Source: Mangrovibacter yixingensis (lineage in GTDB: Bacteria; Pseudomonadota; Gammaproteobacteria; Enterobacterales; Enterobacteriaceae). From it: a stretch of DNA of 64,000 bases. Both the position numbers and the translations under genes were made by a program. The stretch lies in NCBI RefSeq assembly GCF_020523985.1, contig NZ_JAIVKM010000005.1:124001-188000 (forward strand). Direction: 5' to 3'. Numbering within the stretch: position 1 is the stretch's first letter; every line of letters begins with the position of its first letter. This document shows positions 60,192 through 64,000 of the stretch, in pieces. Under the pieces are notes generated by a model, which had not been told where the DNA came from, ran no database searches, and saw only the letters and a list, made by a program, of their open reading frames with translations.

Positions 60192-61031
60192 ATGAGTACT
60201 GCTTTTTTTGTCACCCCTGAGTGGCTTCTTGAGCACCTGGACGACCCGGAAGTTCAAATTATTGATGCCCGCATGGCTACAGTAGGCGATGAACAGCGGG
60301 ATATGCAGCAAGAGTACCTGGAAGGCCATCTTCCTGAAGCGCCTTTTTTTGATATTGAGGCATTATCTGACCACAGCAGCCCGTTACCTCACACTATGCC
60401 GCGCCCGGAAACTTTTGCAGTCGCGATGCGTGAGCGGGGTATTCATCAAGATAAGCACCTGGTTGTGTATGATGAAGGCAACCTCTATTCTGCCCCACGC
60501 GCATGGTGGATGCTGCGCGCATTTGGCGTGGAAACCGTTTCAATTTTATCCGGTGGCCTGGCTGCATGGCGCAAACTAAATTTGCCACTGGAAACAGGTG
60601 TCCCTTCTCTTCCAGAAAGCGATTTTAACGTCCATTTCGACCCACTAGTAATGAAAAACGTCACAGATGTGTTGCTGGTTAGCCATGAAGGTACTGCCCA
60701 GATTGTTGATGCACGGCCAGCAGCGCGTTTCAATGCGCAAGTGGATGAACCCCGCGCTGGTTTGCGCCGTGGGCATATACCGGGCTCGTTAAATGTGCCC
60801 TGGGCAACCCTGGTTGAGGGCGGTACATTAAAAGCACCGGAAGAGCTAGCCACTATCTTCACCAAGGCAGGAGTGGATTTCGACAAACCGGTTATTGCCA
60901 GTTGTGGCTCTGGTGTTACTGCTGCGGTGATTGTGCTGGCACTCACTTCACTGGATGTGAACGGCGTATCGCTGTATGACGGTTCATGGAGTGAATGGGG
61001 AAGCCGGACTGATTTACCTGTTGAACCCTGA
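60192..61031 (+). CDS. sseA: SseA 3-mercaptopyruvate sulfurtransferase
   Basis: Transfers sulphur from 3-mercaptopyruvate to thiols or cyanide. The 279 residues (281 in E. coli) contain two rhodanese domains. The active cysteine is in ASCGSGVTAAVIV near residue 237; the CGSGVT loop is typical of mercaptopyruvate sulfurtransferases. RRGHIPGSLNVPWATLV is the domain 2 signature. AAAGGAGGCC just before ATG 60192 is an unusually full ribosome site. Divergent from yfhM and convergent with sseB. Confidence 0.96.
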   Translation: MSTAFFVTPEWLLEHLDDPEVQIIDARMATVGDEQRDMQQEYLEGHLPEAPFFDIEALSDHSSPLPHTMPRPETFAVAMRERGIHQDKHLVVYDEGNLYSAPRAWWMLRAFGVETVSILSGGLAAWRKLNLPLETGVPSLPESDFNVHFDPLVMKNVTDVLLVSHEGTAQIVDARPAARFNAQVDEPRAGLRRGHIPGSLNVPWATLVEGGTLKAPEELATIFTKAGVDFDKPVIASCGSGVTAAVIVLALTSLDVNGVSLYDGSWSEWGSRTDLPVEP

Positions 61032-61040
61032 GAGAATTAA

Positions 61041-61076
61041 TTACCCCGGCAAGTCTCCCCCTGCCGGGGTAATTTT
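61041..61076. terminator. Terminator between sseA and sseB
   Basis: Eleven-base-pair stem TTACCCCGGCA/TGCCGGGGTAA followed by TTTT; it lies between the convergent genes and overlaps the end of the sseB coding region by a couple of bases. Confidence 0.9.
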
Positions 61077-61869
61077 ACAGAATGCGCTGTGTCTTTAAAT
61101 CACGCAGAAAACTTCCCCAACGCCGTTCATAAAAGGGCGTCAAGTGTGCCAGCATAAAGTGGCTGATTCCTGCTTCGCCTTCTGCGACCAGGCAAATGTC
61201 TACCGGTTCATCGCCCGTTAGTATATCTGCAGCCACATTCCCGGTTTCATAGATAAGAGGTTCAATATCCCCTTCGGCTTCAATACCAATCAGGTAATTA
61301 CCCGCCTCTTCAGGTGACTCTTTTAGCGTGCACACAAACGCGCGTTTTACCCGATTGTGGTTCTTAAATAACGTAGTCAGTGACTCAACTAATTGTGCCG
61401 GTGGGTTTTCCACAGCAGAGAGTTGCAACTGGCTGCCACCTTCCAGCACTGTGTGCTCTGCCAGTGGCGAGCCTTGCTCACTCAACAAGTGGCGGATTTC
61501 ACCGGGCAGGAACTCTTTCCCGGTTGGTAACCGGGCATTAAGAAACAGCGTTTCCCCCAGAGTCATCTCAAACAGCACTCTGGCAGGCATAACAATGAAC
61601 GCCTGCTCGTGCTCTACTACCTGTTCGAGTGCCTGCACAGAAGTAAAAAATGGAATCACGGATGTGCCGTCTTCTTTTTCCCAGTGCTGCAGGTCAACGA
61701 CAGAATCTGCCGTAATTGCTGCATCACCAGGTGAAGAACCCGGCACCCAAACACTGGCATCGAGTAATTCACGGAAAAATGCCGGGCGCCATGCTGGTTC
61801 AGTCGCAGCCTGTTCCAGCAATGTTTCCAGTTTATTTTGAGAGATAGGTTGAGGTTGGTTATCGGCCAT
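61075..61869 (-). CDS. sseB: SseB enhanced serine sensitivity protein
   Basis: Protein whose overproduction in E. coli confers serine sensitivity; biochemical role unknown. The 264 residues have an N-terminal SseB domain (PVWVPG-like ASVWVPGSS, LQHWEKEDGTSVIPFFTS, MPARVLFEMTLGETLFLN) and a C-terminal SseB_C domain with LAHLTPFYERRWGSFLRDL. ATG 61869 (MADNQPQPISQNKLE) is preferred by length; ATG 61881 (MKSTMADNQ) is also possible, and neither has a strong ribosome site. Confidence 0.92.
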   Translation of the reverse strand: MADNQPQPISQNKLETLLEQAATEPAWRPAFFRELLDASVWVPGSSPGDAAITADSVVDLQHWEKEDGTSVIPFFTSVQALEQVVEHEQAFIVMPARVLFEMTLGETLFLNARLPTGKEFLPGEIRHLLSEQGSPLAEHTVLEGGSQLQLSAVENPPAQLVESLTTLFKNHNRVKRAFVCTLKESPEEAGNYLIGIEAEGDIEPLIYETGNVAADILTGDEPVDICLVAEGEAGISHFMLAHLTPFYERRWGSFLRDLKTQRIL

Positions 61870-61899
61870 CGTGCTTTTCATCAAGTACAGGTAAGAAAA

Positions 61900-61925
61900 G
61901 AGCCTGAGGGATTACCTTCAGGCTC
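61900..61925 (-). terminator. Terminator between pepB and sseB
   Basis: GAGCCTGA/TCAGGCTC stem with a ten-base loop followed on the minus strand by TTTTCTT, 18 bases after the pepB stop. Confidence 0.85.
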
Positions 61926-61942
61926 CGGATTACACAGGCAAC

Positions 61943-63232
61943 TCAGTCGTTGGTCAGCAGATTAGCCAGTGTGCGCACACCAATCCCGGTAGCACCAGCG
62001 GACCACAGATCAACGGCAGACTTACGGTATGTCGCCGAGCAGTCGATATGCAACCAACCCTGTTGGTAGTTTTCGACAAAATGCGACAAGAAGCCCGCAG
62101 CCGTACTCGCACCTGCCGGGGAAACGGCTCCGGCAGTGTTATTCAGCTCGGCAAAGTTTGATGGCAACTGATGGCGGTGGATCTCCGCAAGCGGCAGGCG
62201 CCAGAAGGCTTCATTTTCCGCAGTTGCACTGGTCATCAGTTTGCTGACCAGTGCATCGTCAAAGCTCAGCAGTGCATGGTAGTCGTTACCCAACGCCGTT
62301 TTCGCCGCACCAGTTAATGTCGCACAATCAATAATCAGCTCTGGCTTTAATGCGCTGGCATCAATCAGGCCATCGGCCAGCACCAGGCGGCCTTCAGCAT
62401 CAGTATTCATCACTTCAACGGTTTTGCCGTTGCGGTAGCGAATGATGTCACCCAGTTTAAACGCGTTGCCACTCACCATATTATCTGCACAGCATAACAG
62501 CAGTTTGACGCGCTTTTGCAGGCCACGAGTAATCGCAAAAGCCAGTGAACCCGTCACCAGCGCAGCGCCACCCATATCAGACTTCATGGAGTCCATAAAG
62601 CTGCTTTGTTTCAGGCTGTAGCCACCAGAATCAAAGGTGATACCTTTCCCTACCAGGCAGGCATATACCGGTGCTTCTGCATCGCCTGTTGGGTTGAAAT
62701 CAAGGGACAGCAATACCGGTGAACGCGAGGAACCACGCCCGACGGTATGAATACCGGCATAGTTTTGTTCACGCAAATCTTCGCCTTTAGTGATGCGGTA
62801 ACTCACCTGGTCACCCGCGACATCCACTAATAAATCAATAGCACGGGTTGCCAGTTGTTCCGGGCTCAAGTCTTCTGCGGGAAGATTTATAGTGTCTCGT
62901 ACCCAGTCAATAATCTTGAGGCGGTTATTGAGTTCTTGCTGTTCTGCTTGTTCAAGAACCGGCCACTCAACATTGCGCACGCCTTTTGGCGCGCGGTAGC
63001 CCATCCAGAACGCCCAACTTTTTTCAACATCCCAGCCTTCGCCAGCCAGAGCGACCTGTTTGAACCCCAGGCCATCAATTTTGCGGCCAGCACGTTGGAT
63101 CAACGCATTATCATTGTTGCCGGTTAAATGCAGGGTAATCCCTTCATTATTGATGCTGTACAGTGCTTTTTCGCCCCAGCGCGCATCAGCGGGTGTGCTG
63201 GAAAGCGTGATGTTCATCACTTCAGTTGTCAT
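61943..63232 (-). CDS. pepB: PepB broad-specificity aminopeptidase
   Basis: Leucyl aminopeptidase family (M17), two-metal enzyme that cleaves N-terminal residues from small peptides. The 429 residues (427 in E. coli) contain [17 protein letters not shown], the metal region [13 protein letters not shown] and the signature [14 protein letters not shown] (near 277-290). ATG 63232 ([21 protein letters not shown]) is chosen; the longer frame adds 21 unmatched residues. It lies at the end of the isc-hsc-fdx-iscX series, as in E. coli. Confidence 0.96.
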   Translation of the reverse strand: MTTEVMNITLSSTPADARWGEKALYSINNEGITLHLTGNNDNALIQRAGRKIDGLGFKQVALAGEGWDVEKSWAFWMGYRAPKGVRNVEWPVLEQAEQQELNNRLKIIDWVRDTINLPAEDLSPEQLATRAIDLLVDVAGDQVSYRITKGEDLREQNYAGIHTVGRGSSRSPVLLSLDFNPTGDAEAPVYACLVGKGITFDSGGYSLKQSSFMDSMKSDMGGAALVTGSLAFAITRGLQKRVKLLLCCADNMVSGNAFKLGDIIRYRNGKTVEVMNTDAEGRLVLADGLIDASALKPELIIDCATLTGAAKTALGNDYHALLSFDDALVSKLMTSATAENEAFWRLPLAEIHRHQLPSNFAELNNTAGAVSPAGASTAAGFLSHFVENYQQGWLHIDCSATYRKSAVDLWSAGATGIGVRTLANLLTND

Positions 63233-63328
63233 TGTTAGTATCCTTAAAACTGTGTGTAACGATTCACACAAAAAATATGCTGCGAACAGACGCAAAAACG
63301 GGCCGCTAAATGCAGCCCGTACCTGGTA

Positions 63329-63529
63329 TCAATCCGCTTCATCCAGCCAAACCAGCAGGATGGCTTCAAGAATTTTTTCATTGGATGCGCTGGGATCATC
63401 GTCGAATTCATCCAGTTCGCAAACCCATTGGTGCATATCGGTAAAACGAACCGTCTTCGGATCAACATCCGGGCGGCTGTCGTAGAGTGCTTCACCGATT
63501 TCACGGCTATCTGTCCATTTTAATCCCAT
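63329..63529 (-). CDS. iscX: IscX, Fe-S assembly regulator
   Basis: Small acidic protein that binds IscS and iron and tunes iron-sulphur cluster formation. The 66 residues match E. coli: [17 protein letters not shown], then [20 protein letters not shown], and [27 protein letters not shown] precedes the ATG. It lies 12 bases after fdx. Confidence 0.96.
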   Translation of the reverse strand: MGLKWTDSREIGEALYDSRPDVDPKTVRFTDMHQWVCELDEFDDDPSASNEKILEAILLVWLDEAD

Positions 63530-63541
63530 GTCGCTCTCCTG

Positions 63542-63877
63542 TTAGTGTTCACGTGCATGGTTAATGGTATAGCGCGGGATCTCAACCACCAGGTCTTCAT
63601 CTGTTACTTTCGCCTGGCAACCCAGGCGGCTTTCTGGCTCCAGACCCCAGGCCTTATCCAGCATGTCGTCTTCATCTTCGCTGCTTTCAGGCAGGGAATC
63701 AAAACCTTCACGAACAATGCAGTGGCACGTAGTGCAGGCACAAGATTTCTCACAGGCATGTTCGATTTCGATGCCGTTGCGCAGAGCAACGTCAAGAATC
63801 GTCTCACCCGTCTGTGCTTCCAAAACTGCGCCATCCGGGCAAAGATCCTGATGGGGCAGAAAAACAATCTTAGGCAT
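63542..63877 (-). CDS. fdx: Fdx isc-type 2Fe-2S ferredoxin
   Basis: Electron carrier for IscS/IscU cluster assembly. The 111 residues contain the adrenodoxin-type cluster ligands in HACEKSCACTTCHCIV (Cys near 42, 48, 51) and the fourth cysteine in SRLGCQAKV near 87. The gap to hscA is one base, so they are in one operon. Confidence 0.97.
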   Translation of the reverse strand: MPKIVFLPHQDLCPDGAVLEAQTGETILDVALRNGIEIEHACEKSCACTTCHCIVREGFDSLPESSEDEDDMLDKAWGLEPESRLGCQAKVTDEDLVVEIPRYTINHAREH

Positions 63878-63878
63878 A

Positions 63879-64000
63879 TTAAACCTCGTCGACGGAATGG
63901 CCTTTCAACGCCCGACGAATAGATGCATCCATCCGGCGCGCAGCGAATTCCTGAGTTTGCTTATCAACATTTTTTATTGCATTTTCAATGGCGTCTGGGG
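63879..64000 (-). CDS. hscA: HscA Hsp70-type chaperone for Fe-S assembly (3' end only)
   Basis: The window ends inside this gene. The 40 C-terminal codons visible encode [18 protein letters not shown] followed by [10 protein letters not shown], the C-terminus of E. coli HscA almost unchanged. HscA with HscB transfers clusters from IscU. Upstream part is outside the window. Confidence 0.95.
   Translation of the reverse strand, partial: PDAIENAIKNVDKQTQEFAARRMDASIRRALKGHSVDEV

Overview
This window is chromosomal DNA of a member of the Enterobacteriaceae. Gene order follows the Escherichia coli stretch from narQ-acrD through dapE, dapA, bepA, purMN, ppk-ppx, guaBA, der-bamB-hisS-ispG-rodZ and pbpC-yfhM to the end of the isc operon. 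Proteins look clearly orthologous but visibly diverged from E. coli. I recall the E. coli sequences from memory, so no identity values are given. Base composition appears moderate (near 50% GC by eye). I do not assign a genus. No rRNA, tRNA, CRISPR array, insertion sequence or integrase was seen.

Layout: 1-5.6 kb carries nitrate sensing (narQ plus a response-regulator gene that lacks its DNA-binding domain) and the AcrD efflux pump, followed by the 19-residue YpfM microprotein. 6-12.3 kb holds a GNAT acetyltransferase, yffB, dapE, ypfN, ypfH, tmcA and ypfJ. 12.4-24.5 kb mixes purine and pyrimidine metabolism (purC, upp-uraA, purMN) with lysine/cell-wall supply (dapA), outer-membrane assembly and quality control (bamC, bepA), glycine regulation (gcvR), peroxide defence (bcp) and replication control (hda, with a CTG start). 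24.7-31.2 kb is ppk-ppx polyphosphate metabolism, the c-di-GMP phosphodiesterase gene yfgF and yfgG.

31.3-38.4 kb is the accessory part, lying where E. coli has yfgH-yfgI. It contains a four-helix membrane protein, a DUF711 (UPF0210) protein, an AT-rich orphan, and a compact island at the 3' end of guaA. The island holds two overlapping DUF262-family genes, one with a C-terminal HNH-type DUF1524 region: the organisation of a GmrSD/SspE-like anti-phage nuclease. An imperfect copy of the last 15 bases of guaA (34561-34575) and a second, displaced guaA-type terminator (34492-34513) mark the far edge. No integrase remains.

38.4-64 kb is core again: guaBA; xseA; yfgJ; the der-bamB-yfgM-hisS-ispG-rodZ-rlmN-ndk series; pbpC-yfhM, which link a penicillin-binding protein to a bacterial alpha-2-macroglobulin; sseA, sseB, pepB; and iscX-fdx-hscA, cut by the window edge. 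The strongest candidates for further work are the two-gene DUF262 cassette and the receiver-only regulator behind narQ.
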